A DNA stretch of 64,000 nucleotides from assembly GCA_019096155.1 (NCBI GenBank), contig JAHCVI010000001.1, forward strand, positions 8,928,001 through 8,992,000, given 5' to 3'. The DNA is from Staphylotrichum longicolle (lineage: Eukaryota; Ascomycota; Sordariomycetes; Sordariales; Chaetomiaceae). The notes beneath the pieces are model-generated. The model searched no databases. It was not told where the DNA came from and saw nothing but the letters and a program-made list of their open reading frames with translations. Numbering within the stretch: position 1 is the first letter of the stretch; each line of letters starts with the position of its first letter. The position numbers and the translations under genes were made by a program. Shown here in pieces: positions 20,556 to 33,200 of the stretch.

Positions 20556-23500
20556 GGAGCGGGATAGCTATATGATGGGGGAGGGAGAAGGGGGGGGGGT
20601 GAGGGTGGGGTGGGGTGAGGTCGATGGGAAAAGAGAGAGGAGTGCCAATTCTCTCTCCGTCGATGAGACTCGGGATCCTTTGACACTCGGAGTTAGAGTG
20701 CTCAGGATGGTGGTTTGTGTGTTACAAGGTTGTGCTGTATGATCAAGCGCGGCGCGTCGGTTGGGTTTGCCTTGAGCACCGAGAACCCCAAAGGGCCCTC
20801 TTACTGCTTGGGCCCGATCTGTTCACACTTTGCCGGACGGCGTGGTGGTTGGCCGGGACATAGAGGGCGTGATCTTACAAGGTTTCTGCAGGGGTCGTCC
20901 GTTCTGGGGCTAATAAAATGAAGAGTATTGGCTTTGAAGTGAGAAAAACGATTTGATCCCAAGCAAGGCGGTTCGTGAGAAAGCTGTTGTTTCGATTCGA
21001 CTACCCGTCTTTAGTGGGATCCATGCAGTTGAGATTGGTGTCACTGCAAAAGACTCGTGAGTCTCTTTTGCTTTCTTGGGAACTTGCCGGATGTGTCTTG
21101 TCTCTCCCAATTTAGTCTTATCGGCAAGGGAACTTGGAGTTTCTTGCCAAATAAGCTCTTGGCTGTGCGTCGTTCAGAGACAGGAGCAATAAGGTCTGAG
21201 GCAAATGCCTGCTTGGCTGCTGCAATGCTTGCGAGCGCAATATCGATCGGTCTCTTGGCAACTCTCTTGAGGATTGCTCACTGGGCGACTCGAGAATTGA
21301 ACCGAGACAACGGTTTCGAAAGCGAGGTGCCAAGAGGATCCGGGGTCCGATAAGCTCAGGTTTCCTGGCCAAAACGGAGCCTCCGGAGCCGGCGCTTGGC
21401 AGGCCGTGGATGCAACACGGTCTGTGAGTCCTTTCACTGATCGTCGTGGGGGTTGAAGAAAGCACACCATGCCCCTGGTGGTTGGCTAACGTGAATCTAG
21501 TGATGACTGATGTTGCAATTTTTTTTTTCTTTCTCTTTCGGTTCACCTGATCCGGCATGACTTTGATGCAACGCACACTCGGTAGGTTAGCCCGTTTCAG
21601 TACGTAACCACCACCAAGCTAGCCTGGCGCACAGCTTTTGATCCAGGCTTTTTCCGCTGGGAGGGGAGCCTGTGTGATGGAGGGGGGCGCTCGTGACAAG
21701 TCTTGAAGCCTGTGCAGGAACACGAGACTCGCAGTTTCGCCTGCATCTCCAGAAAATGTCGCACAACGAAGGCGAGACAGCGACTGGGACAGCCGGTATA
21801 TCGTGCCACAAGGGGCCTTCTTCTTATGGGAGGTTGTTGTTGCCCCGTCTTGGCGGACCGGCTGTTCCAGCGTCAAGAATGGCACAAACGGCAATGGCAT
21901 TCTTGGCAGCAGGCCAGGAGAGATCCCCATCTGCTCTGTCCAGATCCGCATGCATCCCTCGGCACGCTGCGGGCTGGGGCAGGCTGTATCTGTTGTCGCA
22001 TCTCCGCGATAGTGCCCGGGCAAGGGGCAGTGGGTTGGCCAATGACGGGGGGAACGGGGGATGGAGCATGTCGCTGGCATCCCTCCCTCCCCGCACTCGA
22101 CGCACTACTCTGTATCCGGCAGCGTGTGAGGGTGTGAGATTTGGTCTGGGGGTTTTGTTGGGAGGTGCTGTCGGGCTTGTCCCGAGATCTCGGAGATCTC
22201 TGACCGTCTCGTGGTGTCCCGCGGCGGAGCTATCCTCGGCTAGACGAAAACGCCGGGAACATGCCACCATCAGGAGAGCCGTGACAGCACCTGATACTCA
22301 CCCGGGCGTCGGCGACTGCGGTATTTGCCCTGCGAGCCAACACCGAGGAGGTGCAGGCTGGCGAGGAAGCCTCGGGCTTTGTGTGAGCATCATGCACAGA
22401 TCGTCGGGGGTCACTGTCCCGGCAAGGATAGCGCCGGCTTTACAGATGGCTTTCCGGATTCCAGGGCAGCAGCATGGACCCCCTCGCTGTCCCCGTGGGA
22501 GGGTTGGGGGTTCACTGTTGACTTTAGCAAAAAGACTGAGAAACGAGACTGATATGGTTGGCCAGGCGAGCGGCTGGTTCAAAGCTCCGGGCGGGACCTC
22601 CATGTTTGGGTGGTGGCGGCAGGAGCTGCTCTGGGCTGGGCTGTCTCACAGGGTGTGCGTCACTGCCTGCAGCGAGGGCAACTGGGGGCAGTCAGCTCGC
22701 CAGGACAGCCCATGCCCGCTGGCGGCAGAAAGCCCGCCGAGGCCCGGCAGGAGCTCCCCACGGCGGCCGAGCTACCGAGAACCTCCCAGGGCAGACAGAG
22801 CTGCCCTCGCTGCCCTGCCCTGTTGCCCCGCCTTGGGATTCCAGACATCGGGGACCCAGAACCTGAAGCCAGGGCCTGAAGCCAGGTCGAGGTAGGATTT
22901 TTGCATGCATGTGCGGCGGCGCCGCGTCAAATTTGCATGCCATTCGTTCAGCCAACCCCGCCAGCTCCGATCACCGGCCTCAATTGGCGGGCGCTAATCT
23001 GTGCGGCGTCTGGGTTCTGCATTGTTGCATCGTTTGGTGCATCGTCAAGGCTCTGCGGGCAAGGCTGGCCAATGCCCGTGCTTGACTCGGACACTCCGCT
23101 ATCAAGACCAGGTGCCAAGAGGAGACGGAGACAGAGGGATTGGCGACTTGAGAGTGCGAGCTTCCTCGTCCTTTCGTTTTGGTCGTATGCACTCGATGCG
23201 AGGAGTTTCGTGAAGCAGCAGTTCGGGCTGTTGTCACAAAAGCATCAGCAGCCACTGCCACCCGCCGTGCGTGAAGAGACGGGCATCGCAATGCTTGTAT
23301 AACTCAAGCTCATCTCGTGTGGATCAGAGAGCAACCACCGAGTCATTAGACCTCATTTCTGCACCGGACCGGACACTTGGCAGAGGATGTTCGATCATCA
23401 AGGTGGCAGACCAGCCTGCCTAACCGTCTTCGTACGTACCGGAGCAGCTGTCTTGCTGATACTGTGCAGTGCTGCAGTTCACACCCAGTGTTGAGTGGGC

Positions 23501-24065
23501 AGTGACTCTGACACTGGACCGTTCCTGGAGGTGTCAAGAAATCCCCTCAGCGCCCACCCCCCGGTCCTGGCGTTCCAAACTCAAAAGCATCCCCCCCCTT
23601 TCCCTCATCGACCATCGACCGCCCCCTTCCTGCCCCCCCTCCTCCTGCACCTCGTGTCTGTGCCTGGGACCTCCGCATAGTACTTAGCAGGGACTCTCCT
23701 CCCGTCGACCGGTACCTGTTCTGCCATTGCATCCCATTGCTACTGCCAAGCGGGTTGGTCGTCGATTGTCTTGCTGCAAGCCAGGGGTTTTTATATAATA
23801 ATAGCCGGAGCTCGGTTTGCCCATTCCCAGACGAGCCAGACGAGCCAGACTGCGCACTCGCACTCGACCCCACCAGCGCGTCCCTACCCCGCCGTCGCCG
23901 TCATACCCTTGCCAGGGCCCAGCAGGCCAGCAAACACCCCACTATCCCACCATCCCACCCCCTCCATCCCCGTCTGCTGCCCTCGACTTCTTTTTTTCTT
24001 CTCTCTTCCCTTCCCCCGGATTCCTCACTGCCACCGACCGCCAGATCGCACCCAATTGACTCACG
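20556..24065. other. 3.5-kb gene-poor region upstream of pyruvate carboxylase
   Basis: No recognised gene. Open frames such as a 400-codon plus-strand frame at 21693-22895 start at GTG and have no recognisable domain or splice logic. The last 400 bases are C/T-rich and carry a TATA-like element. They are the probable promoter and leader of the gene at 24066. Confidence 0.5.
23792..23800 (+). promoter_or_regulatory. TATA-like element upstream of pyruvate carboxylase
   Basis: TATATAATA lies 274 bp before the start ATG, followed by a C/T-rich leader with CCAGACGAG repeats near 23827. Spacing would allow a leader of about 240 nt. Confidence 0.5.
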
Positions 24066-27000
24066 ATGGCGGCCGACAAGCCGGTCAGCAACTATGAGGA
24101 CGTCTTCGAGGAGGGCGATGTGCCCAAGGAGGCCCAGACGGTCCACCGCATCCGCGCCAACTCGACCATCATGCAGCTGAACAAGATTCTGGGTGAGTGC
24201 GCGCATCTGGGGGGTTCATGGTGTTTGGTGGGAGGACGGAGAAGGGAGTCTTCCAGGGGAGAGCTCCCCCTCTCCTCCCAACCCTCCAGGCTCCAAGAGT
24301 AGCTCCAAAATCGAGAGCAAGAAGTCGAGGCTGACGGGCACGTTGCGCATGACAGTTGCCAACAGAGGTGAAATCCGTAAGTCATCCCAGGCCGCCAGCG
24401 CTTATCTCACAGGACCACTGACCCTCGTGTGCTAGCTATTCGCGTATGTGCTGCCGCCATCCTCCCGTCTGTCCCCGCCTCGACGTGAACTGCTCACTCA
24501 CGCCGCCTCCACAGATCTTCAGAACCGTGAGTCATAGCCAAAAACCCAACCTCGGGGCCATCGCTGCGATTCGCCGGCTCTCCTGGTTCCCCAATGGCTA
24601 ACACACTGTGCGCAGGCCCACGAGCTGTCGCTTCACACCATCGCCGTCTTCAGGTGAGACCCGCCGCGTCTCTCGCTGGCCGCCCGGATGCTGATTGTGT
24701 AGCTATGAGGACCGTCTCTCGATGCACAGGCAGAGTATGCGCCGCCCGCCTCACCCATTCTCTGGCTTGGCCCGTGAGGAGCATGCGCTGACGAGGAGGC
24801 CACAGAGGCCGATGAGGCATACGTCATTGGCAAGCGCGGCCAGTACACCCCTGTCGGTGCCTATCTCGCCGGCGACGAGATTATCAAGATTGCCGTCGAG
24901 CACGGCGCCCAGATGATCCACCCTGGTAGGCCAATCTTGATGGTACAGACGCAGACCTTGGAACTGACCGTCTTGCAGGCTACGGCTTCCTCTCTGAGAA
25001 TGCCGAGTTTGCCCGCAACGTCGAGAAGGCCGGCCTTATCGTGAGTCGCAACAAGCAGAAATCTCGCCCTGCACGGCTGATTGGCTGACGGTTTGCTCCC
25101 AGTTCATCGGCCCCTCGCCCGACGTGATCGACGCCCTTGGCGACAAGGTCTCGGCCAGGAAGCTCGCCATCGCCGCCAAGGTCCCGGTTGTCCCCGGCAC
25201 CGAGGGCGCCGTCGGCACCTACGAGGAGGTCAAGAAGTTCACCGACGAGTATGGCTTCCCCGTCATCATCAAGGCGGCCTACGGCGGCGGCGGCCGCGGC
25301 ATGCGTGTCGTGCGCGAGGACGCCGAGCTCAAGGAGGCGTTTGAGCGCGCCACCTCGGAGGCCAAGAGCGCCTTCGGCAACGGCACCGTCTTTGTCGAGC
25401 GCTTCCTCGACAAGCCCAAGCACATCGAGGTCCAGCTGCTCGGCGACAACCACGGCAACATCATCCATCTGTACGAGCGTGACTGCTCCGTCCAGCGCAG
25501 ACACCAGAAGGTCGTCGAGATTGCTCCCGCCAAGGACCTGCCTCTTGAGACGCGCGATGCCATTCTTGCCGACGCCGTCCGTCTGGCCAAGTCGGTCAAC
25601 TACCGTGAGTCCCCCCGTGGCCCAGAGCATCAACCCTAACCCTCAATTTTGACCCCTTTCCCCATTCCCCTTTTTTAACACTCCCACAACACCACCCCCA
25701 GAATTCACTCACTGGCAGAACAACCACAACTGACATGGTAAACTAGGCAACGCGGGCACTGCCGAGTTCTTGGTTGATCAGCAGAACCGCTACTACTTCA
25801 TCGAGATCAACCCCCGTATCCAGGTCGAGCACACCATCACCGAAGAGATCACGGGCATCGACATCGTCGCCGCCCAGATCCAGATCGCCGCCGGAGCGTC
25901 CCTCGAGCAGCTGGGCCTCACCCAGGATCGTGTGAGCGTTCGCGGGTTCGCCATCCAGTGTCGCATCACGACGTCAGTGCCCTTCTCGTTTTGATATCTC
26001 GATGTTTCACTGACTTTGATCAGCGAGGATCCGGCCAAGAACTTCCAGCCGGACACCGGCAAGATCGAGGTGTACCGCTCGGCCGGTGGCAACGGTGTGC
26101 GTCTCGACGGTGGCAACGGCTTTGCCGGCGCCGTCATTACCCCTTACTATGTAAGTCACAGCTCGAAACTTGGGTCCCTGTTCACGAAAGAGGGATGGAG
26201 CTAACACTGGACCACCATCTAGGATTCCATGCTGGTAAAGGTTTCTTGCAGGGGGTCAACGTACGAAATCGCACGTCGCAAGGTGCTGCGCGCTCTGATT
26301 GAGTTCCGGATTCGTGGCGTCAAGACCAACATTCCCTTCCTTGCCTCGCTCCTCACCCACCCGACTTTCATCGATGGCAAGTGCTGGACCACCTTTATTG
26401 ACAACACGCCTGAGCTCTTCGACCTCGTCGGCAGCCAGAACCGCGCTCAGAAGCTGCTGTCCTACCTTGGTGACATGGCCGTCAACGGCAGCAGCATCAA
26501 GGGCCAGATTGGCGAGCCCAAGTTCAAGGGCGACATCATCATCCCTGACCTGTATGACGATGCTGGACACAAGATCGACGTCTCGCAGCCTTGCACCAAG
26601 GGCTTCAGGCAGATCATCTTGGAGCAGGGCCCCAAGGCCTTCGCCAAGGCCATCCGCGACTACAAGGGCTGCCTGCTCATGGACACCACCTGGCGTGATG
26701 CCCACCAGTCTCTGCTCGCCACCCGCGTGCGCACGGTTGACCTCCTGAACATTGCCAAGGAGACCAGCCACGCCCTCCACAACCTCTACAGCTTGGAATG
26801 CTGGGGTGGCGCCACCTTCGATGTCGCCATGCGCTTCCTCTACGAGGACCCCTGGGACCGCCTCCGCAAGATGCGCAAGCTGATCCCCAACATCCCCTTC
26901 CAGATGCTGCTGCGTGGCGCCAACGGTGTCGCGTACTCGTCGCTTCCCGACAACGCCATCGACCACTTCGTCGAGCAGGCCAAGAAGAACGGTGTCGACA

Positions 27001-28592
27001 TCTTCCGCGTCTTCGACGCCCTGAACGACATCGACCAGCTCGAGGTCGGCATCAAGGCTGTGCAGAAGGCCGGCGGTGTGTGCGAAGGTACTGTCTGCTA
27101 TAGCGGCGACATGTTGCAAAAAGGAAAGAAATACGACCTGGAGTATTATCTGAGCCTTGTCGACAAGCTCGTTGCCCTCGACATCGATGTCCTCGGCATC
27201 AAGGATATGGCGGGTGTCCTCAAGCCCCATGCGGCCACCATCCTTATTGGCTCCATCCGCAAGAAGTACCCCGACCTGCCGATCCACGTCCACACCCACG
27301 ACTCGGCCGGTACCGGTGTTGCCTCCATGGTTGCTTGCGCCATGGCGGGTGCCGACGCTGTCGATGCCGCCACCGACAGCCTGTCTGGCATGACCTCTCA
27401 GCCCAGCATCAACGCCATCCTCGCTTCCCTGGACGGCACTGACAAGGACCCTGGTCTCAACGTCCACCACGTCCGCGCTCTCGACACCTACTGGTCGCAG
27501 CTGCGCCTGCTCTACTCGCCTTTCGAGGCCCACCTCACGGGTCCCGATCCCGAGGTCTACGAGCACGAGATTCCGGGCGGCCAGCTCACCAACATGATGT
27601 TCCAGGCTTCCCAGCTTGGCCTCGGCTCGCAGTGGCTCGAGACCAAGAAGGCCTACGAGCATGCCAACGACCTCCTTGGCGACATTGTCAAGGTCACCCC
27701 CACCTCCAAGGTTGTTGGCGACCTGGCCCAGTTCATGGTGTCCAACAAGCTCTCGCCCGAGGACGTCAAGGCCCGCGCTGGCGAGCTCGACTTCCCCGGC
27801 TCCGTCCTCGAGTTCTTCGAGGGTCTCATGGGCCAGCCGTACGGCGGCTTCCCCGAGCCGCTCCGCTCTGACGCGCTCCGCGGCCGCCGCAAGCTCGACA
27901 AGCGCCCCGGTCTCTTCCTCGACCCCATCGACTTTGCCACCGTCAAGAAGGAGCTCGCCCGCAAGTTTGGCGGCACCATCACCGAGTGCGACGTGGCCAG
28001 CTACATCATGTACCCCAAGGTGTTTGAGGACTACAGGAAGTTCGTGGCCAAGTTCGGCGACCTCTCGGTCCTGCCGACCAAGTACTTCCTCTCCAAGCCC
28101 GAGATCGGCGAGGAGTTCCACGTCGAGCTTGAGAAGGGTAAGGTGCTCATTCTCAAGCTGCTGGCCGTCGGCCCGCTGTCCGAGAACACGGGCCAGCGCG
28201 AGGTGTTCTACGAGATGAACGGCGAGGTCCGCCAGGTCACCGTCGACGACAAGCAGGCCTCGGTCGAGAACGTCAGCCGGCCCAAGGCCGACCCCACCGA
28301 CTCGAGCCAGGTCGGCGCCCCCATGGCTGGTGTCCTGGTCGAGCTGCGCGTGCACGACGGCACCGAGGTCAAGAAGGGCGACCCGCTTGCCGTGCTGAGC
28401 GCCATGAAGATGGTATGTCACCCCGTATTAGTTCGTTCTTATGTAAAGAAAGCACTCGCTAACCTATATCTCCAGGAAATGGTCATCTCGGCCCCCCACA
28501 ACGGCGTGGTCTCGCAGCTCCTGGTGCGCGAGGGCGACTCGGTCGACGGCTCCGACCTCGTCTGCCGCATCGTCAAGGGCGACAAGAAATGA
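24066..28592 (+). CDS. pyc: Pyruvate carboxylase
   Basis: Biotin enzyme that carboxylates pyruvate to oxaloacetate using ATP and bicarbonate; usually cytosolic in filamentous fungi. The gene has thirteen exons: 24066-24192, 24290-24376, 24436-24443, 24515-24526, 24616-24653, 24703-24734, 24806-24925, 24979-25040, 25103-25604, 25747-25972, 26024-26150, 26223-28412 and 28476-28592. They sum to 3648 nt, or 1215 residues, slightly longer than yeast because of the N-terminus. Biotin carboxylase: VANRGEIPIRIFRTAHEL, ATP-grasp YGGGGRGMRVV, EINPRIQVEHTITEE. Carboxyltransferase: DTTWRDAHQSLLATRVRT, GIKDMAGVLKP (carboxylated Lys), HVHTHDSAGTG. Biotin site: VLSAMKM|EMVIS, with the last intron directly after AMKM. 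The 8- and 12-nt exons encode part of the conserved IRIFRT motif. The donor at 25973 is GTCAGT, less usual. Confidence 0.96.
24436..24526 (+). other. Two consecutive microexons (8 and 12 nt) in pyruvate carboxylase
   Basis: Exon 3 (24436-24443) and exon 4 (24515-24526) are separated by a 71-nt intron. Together they encode I-R / I-F-R-T of the near-invariant motif NRGEIxIRIFRxAHEL, so both must be spliced in. Flanking introns have normal donors (GTAAGT, GTATGT, GTGAGT). Confidence 0.88.
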
Positions 28593-28748
28593 GCGGCGGC
28601 CGCCGCCGCTGCTGCTGCTGTTGCAAGAAATTCAGAATCTGTCAGCAGAGCTCGTCGTCATCATTCGGAACCTCGCCCCGGGCAGACAGACGTACCGTTC
28701 TGTGCAGCCATGCTCGTCTAGACTAACCAATCGGGCAAGTATTGCGGA

Positions 28749-28773
28749 AGAGAGAGGGAGAGAGAGAGAGAGC
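28749..28773. repeat. GA-rich microsatellite
   Basis: AGAGAGAGGGAGAGAGAGAG-type tract shortly after the pyruvate carboxylase stop codon, probably in its 3' UTR. Confidence 0.8.
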
Positions 28774-29063
28774 AGGCGAGGGGCAAGGCACGGGACAGGA
28801 TAATCTAGGGGGCGGGAAGAAGGGCGGCGTCGTTTCGTGACACACATTGACACCTGAAGGAGCGGACTCCTGCGCGGGGGAGTACACGCGGGACCCCCGG
28901 GTGAGGAGGATTCGTGTCTGGAGGGTTTGACTACCGTGGGTAGCTTCTTAGAGTAGGCAAATTCATACTCTGATCCTTATCACGGGTTGATCTGGCGTGC
29001 TGTGATTTGAATGTCGACCCTCTAGTGCTTCTCGACGCGAGCACAGTTTGCCATGCTCTTATT

Positions 29064-29395
29064 TTTCATCGTTTTCTTCCTCTTCATCCTCTTCATCTTT
29101 TTCATCCTTTTCTTAGTATTTTTCCTTTTCATCCTCTTCCTCTTGCTTTCCTTCGTCTTCCTTGTCATCCTCTTCTTCCTCGTCTTCTTCCTCTTTTTTT
29201 TTGCTTCCTCTTCTTCCTCTTCTTCCTAGTCTTCCTAGTCTTCATAGTCTTTCTCTTCTTTCTCGTCTTCCTCATCGCCCTCTTCGTTCTGCTTACCCTC
29301 TACATCCTCCTCTTCTTTCTGCTCTTCCTTTCTTCCCCACTTTTATCCTCTTCACCATTCCCTATTATCTTCCTTTTCTTCCATTTCACCCTTCT
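29064..29395. repeat. Long polypyrimidine (CTTCTTCCTC)n-like low-complexity tract
   Basis: Over about 330 bases the plus strand is nearly all C and T, built from degenerate CTTCTTCCTC/TTCATCCTC units with few purines. No exact period persists. It could adopt triplex-type structure. It lies between convergent genes. Confidence 0.8.
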
Positions 29396-29865
29396 CTTCC
29401 ACGACCTAGTTGTCTCGCCCCTTCTCAAATCGGCACCAACTCCTCTTGCCATCCCCGAGTCCACAGACTTATCGCCTGTGGCCGACTCAACCATTGCCCA
29501 AAGCAAATTTGACCTGATAATTAAACATCAAGGCAATGGCGGCTCGAGTCTCCATGACCCTCCGGTTCTTCGACGATATCTGGCCCAATAACGAGAACCT
29601 ACCATCACATATGCTCAGCAATGCCATATTCTGCTTTGGTAGGCCTCAGGAAAATTATGTAATTGACAAAACTACTCTGCGGTCGAGTTCTTTTTCTTGG
29701 GCTACCGCTTTCGCTTAGTGGTCTCTATCCCATCACCGCGAGACAGTCGTCCTCCAACCCGGGACTGGCGAGAGTGATTAGGAGAAGGGATTAGGGAAGG
29801 GAACAGCAAATTGTGGTCCAGTCAAATGTCACATACTATGCCTCATGTTGCCTTCAACAATTCTT

Positions 29866-29945
29866 GGGTGTGCCTGCGGGATGTCATCGCAGATGGATGA
29901 CGATCGGGTGTGCCTGCGGGATGTCGTCGCAGATGGAAGACGATC
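29866..29945. repeat. Two tandem copies of a 40-bp unit
   Basis: Units 29866-29905 and 29906-29945 both begin GGGTGTGCCTGCGGGATGTC. They differ at two positions (A/G and T/A). The near-identity suggests a recent duplication. Confidence 0.92.
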
Positions 29946-30295
29946 AAGGCAGAGCATTTGCACAGCACAGAGTCAACCGCAAAAGTCGAATAAGCGAGAC
30001 GACCAAAGTATCATACATGTAGTGTAGTAGCACAGGGAATATCCCCCGCCGTGCTCATCAGCAGCAGCGTCCCAAAGATCCGCAGCTCTAAAAAATCATC
30101 CACCCCACCTCCCGCCACCACGCCTTGCACCTCTTTGTTTCCCTTTTCCTCCCAAAAGACGAGCTACGAAACCAGATCGAGAGCCACCACCTTCACCGGC
30201 TTATCCGGCTCCGTTGGAACCTCAAACGGAAAATACCAGCGATGCTGGAGAGGGTCGAAAAGGCAAGGGCACTCGAACACCACCGGGGCAACCTT

Positions 30296-33200
30296 CTAGA
30301 AGCCGAAACCGGTCGGCTGCGGCGCGAACCCGTTGGCCATGTACGGCCCGGGGGACGGGGCACCGGCGCCGGCGGGGCCGGCCGTGATCATGAGGCGGTT
30401 GCCGCCGAGGATGGGCGTGTTGTCCTCGACCTTCTCCTGCTCCTTCTCCTTGGCCTTGCGGGCCTCGTTGTCGGCCTTGAGCGTGGCCAGCTCCTTGGTC
30501 TGCTGGCAGAGCAGGTTAATCATGTACGGCATGGTGAAGTCGTGGAGGCCGTTGCGCCACGACAGCTCGAGGATCAGGTCGGGCCGGATCAGGTCGTAGC
30601 ATGCGTACAGCATGCCGACGTAGCACTCGCGGTTGCCAATGTCGACGAACTATGCCCATGTTAGCGAGTTGACAGAGCTCAAGTAGAAAGAATATACTCA
30701 CATATCTCAGCAGCTCCTCGACGACATCGGACTTGCCGGAAATGGCTGCAGTCTCAATGGCATCCTTCCACAGCTTGTCCTGCTTTGACAAGTTGATCGA
30801 CTTCTCCCACCGCTTGTTCTTGCGGTAGATGCTCGCCGCAATCTGGCGGAAGAACACCAGGTCGTGCTTCTCGAGGCGGGCGGCGAGGTCGACGGCATCG
30901 TAGTTGTCATAGCTCTCAACGGAGTCGCGGAGCGTCTTGTAATCTTCCTCCTCGATGAGCAGGTCGTTGATGGCATCGTTGACAGTGCGCTTATTTTGCG
31001 ACTGAACATTGAGCAAGAACGGCTTGATGAGCGGCAGGTTGTCCGACTTCTGGAACATGCGGACGACGCGGTTCACGTCGATCCGAGGAGTCAGGACCTG
31101 GAGGAGATCGGTGAGCAGCGAGGGGTGCTGCTCAAGGTAGAAGTTGATGGCCTTGTAGTAGATCTCAAGGTTGGCAACCTTGACGGTGATCTCCTTGAAC
31201 TGCTGGTGCTCCCAGGAGTTCTCGGGCCGCTCCATGACGGCGAGCGCGGCATTGTCGAACTCGTCGTAGTGGTAGTAGCAGAAGACCAACTCGGGCCACA
31301 AGTTGGCCTCCTCGCACGCGCGGATCATCTTGGGCAGGTTCATCCTGCTCCAGAAGAGCTTGAGGTGCTCCATCAAGCGCTCCGGGTGGTACTTGGACAA
31401 GGCAATGCCCAGCTCGGTGAACATGCCCATGTGCGCGCGCTCCAGGCCGAGGCCCTGCTCGAGCAGGTTGATAAGCTCGTCAAAGTAGCCGTTGCGCTCG
31501 TACTGCTTGACGAGAGCCTGGAGCTGCTCGGCATCGACGATGAGATTGAGACCGCAGATCTGGGCAAGTCGGAACTCCTTCTTGCCGACGCACGCCTCGT
31601 GGACCTCCTTCCAGACCTTGATGTTGTTGGCCTTGCGCGCGCAGTCCACAGCCGCCTGGTAATCGCCCAGGTGGACAAGCGTAGTGGCGAGCTTGGCCCA
31701 ATTGGAGATGCTGGTGTAGAAGATCTTAGCCGCCTCGAAGAGACCCTCCGCATAGGCCTTGTCGCCCGACTCTTCAATGTTGGCCACGTTGGTCGCCCAC
31801 AAGAAGTCTTCGAGCTCTGAGAGCTGGTCGAGACGGGCGAAGCAGAAGGCGAGGGCAGTGTCGATAGCAGGCTCGCGGAGCGTCTTGCGGGCCATGCGCA
31901 GGTACTTGATGAGCTCCTCGTTCTTGCCTGCCGCAACTGCGATCTCAATGACCTCCTCGTAGTTCTTGGGATCCTCGGCCTTGATGTACGAGTCAATCGA
32001 GTCGCTGACCCGAGGGCCGTCCAGCTGAGCCTTGGCAACCTTGCTCCAGACCTGCGGGATGTCGACCTCTTCGGCATACGCTTGGGCACGATCGATGCTG
32101 ACGACGTGCTCAACGAGGACGTTGACGGCAGCCTCCTTGTTGTCGATCTTCTTGTAGACCTCGAATGCCTCCTCGTGCAGACCGACCTCGATACAGACGT
32201 TGGCAATCTCGTCCGCGGAGAAGTTGTCGAGCCGGTGGATGTAATCCATGACACGGGCCTTGTCCGCCTTGGCAGCGGTGAACATGAGGAGGTTCTGCAG
32301 GTTCTGGTTGTCGCTGAACGGTGAGGGCTCCAGGACAATCTTCTCCAGGAGCTCAATGAGCTCGGCAGGGAGGTCGGCACTCAGGAAGCACGCGACAGCC
32401 TCGGAAACCTTGGCCGGGTCCGTGGATTCCGGGACAGCAGTCGAGATGACCTGGTCGACCACTGAGCGGCGGTGGAGGTTGTTCTCGCTGAGGACAAACA
32501 TCCAGAGCTCCTTGTCGCCGCGCTCGAGAAGGTACCTCGCCTGGGCCTTGTACATGGCATTCTCGTTGGTGATGTTGACCAGCTCGAGATCGTTCTGGCC
32601 CTTGCGGTAGGCAATGTAGGCAAGGTTAGGATCCCGCTTCTCGCAGTACTTACCGACCGTGAGCGTATCGTACTGGTCGTTCTCCTTGAGGAACCTCTCC
32701 GGGTTATTGTTGGAGTCGATGTAGATCTTGGCCAGGGCGTTGTAGACGGCTTGTTGCTGGTTGCCGGCAGCCAGAGTCGCCTCGAGGAAGGGGAGCAGCA
32801 ACTTGAGGCGGTTGCGCGTCTCGACCTCCTGAACCAGCTCGTCAATGGGGATGGAGACCGGGTTGACGGTCGAAAGGAGGTTCTTGATGATGCTCTCGTC
32901 GCAGTCGACATCGAGCAGGCCTCCGATGACACCAGGTGTCCTGGAAGGGTTGACCTGCTGCACGTAGATCTCGATCGACTTGAACTGTTGGTGCTGGTAG
33001 AGGTACAGGACCAAGTCGTGGACAAAGTTGAAGCGGTCGCAGACGACCATCAGGGGCAGCATCTCGCTGAGCTTGGCTTCCTTGAGGAAGTTCTTGACCT
33101 TCTCCGGGTTGTAGACGCTGTTGTCACGGCAGACACGCTCAACCTCACGGATCTGTCCCATCTTGGTGGCGGCCTCAATGTACTTGAAGACAACCTCGGG

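Larger units (their letters stand above)
28593..30295. other. Tail-to-tail interval between pyruvate carboxylase and clathrin
   Basis: No gene is recognised. It contains a GA tract (28749-28773), a 330-bp pyrimidine-rich strand (29064-29395) and a 40-bp tandem duplication (29866-29945). Confidence 0.55.

Noticed and set aside
21693..22895. 400-codon open frame on the plus strand
   Set aside because: GTG start, no recognisable domain, and overlapping long frames on both strands suggest GC-driven chance openness.
26256..28421. 721-codon minus-strand frame opposite pyruvate carboxylase
   Set aside because: Antisense shadow of a codon-biased exon; no family resemblance.
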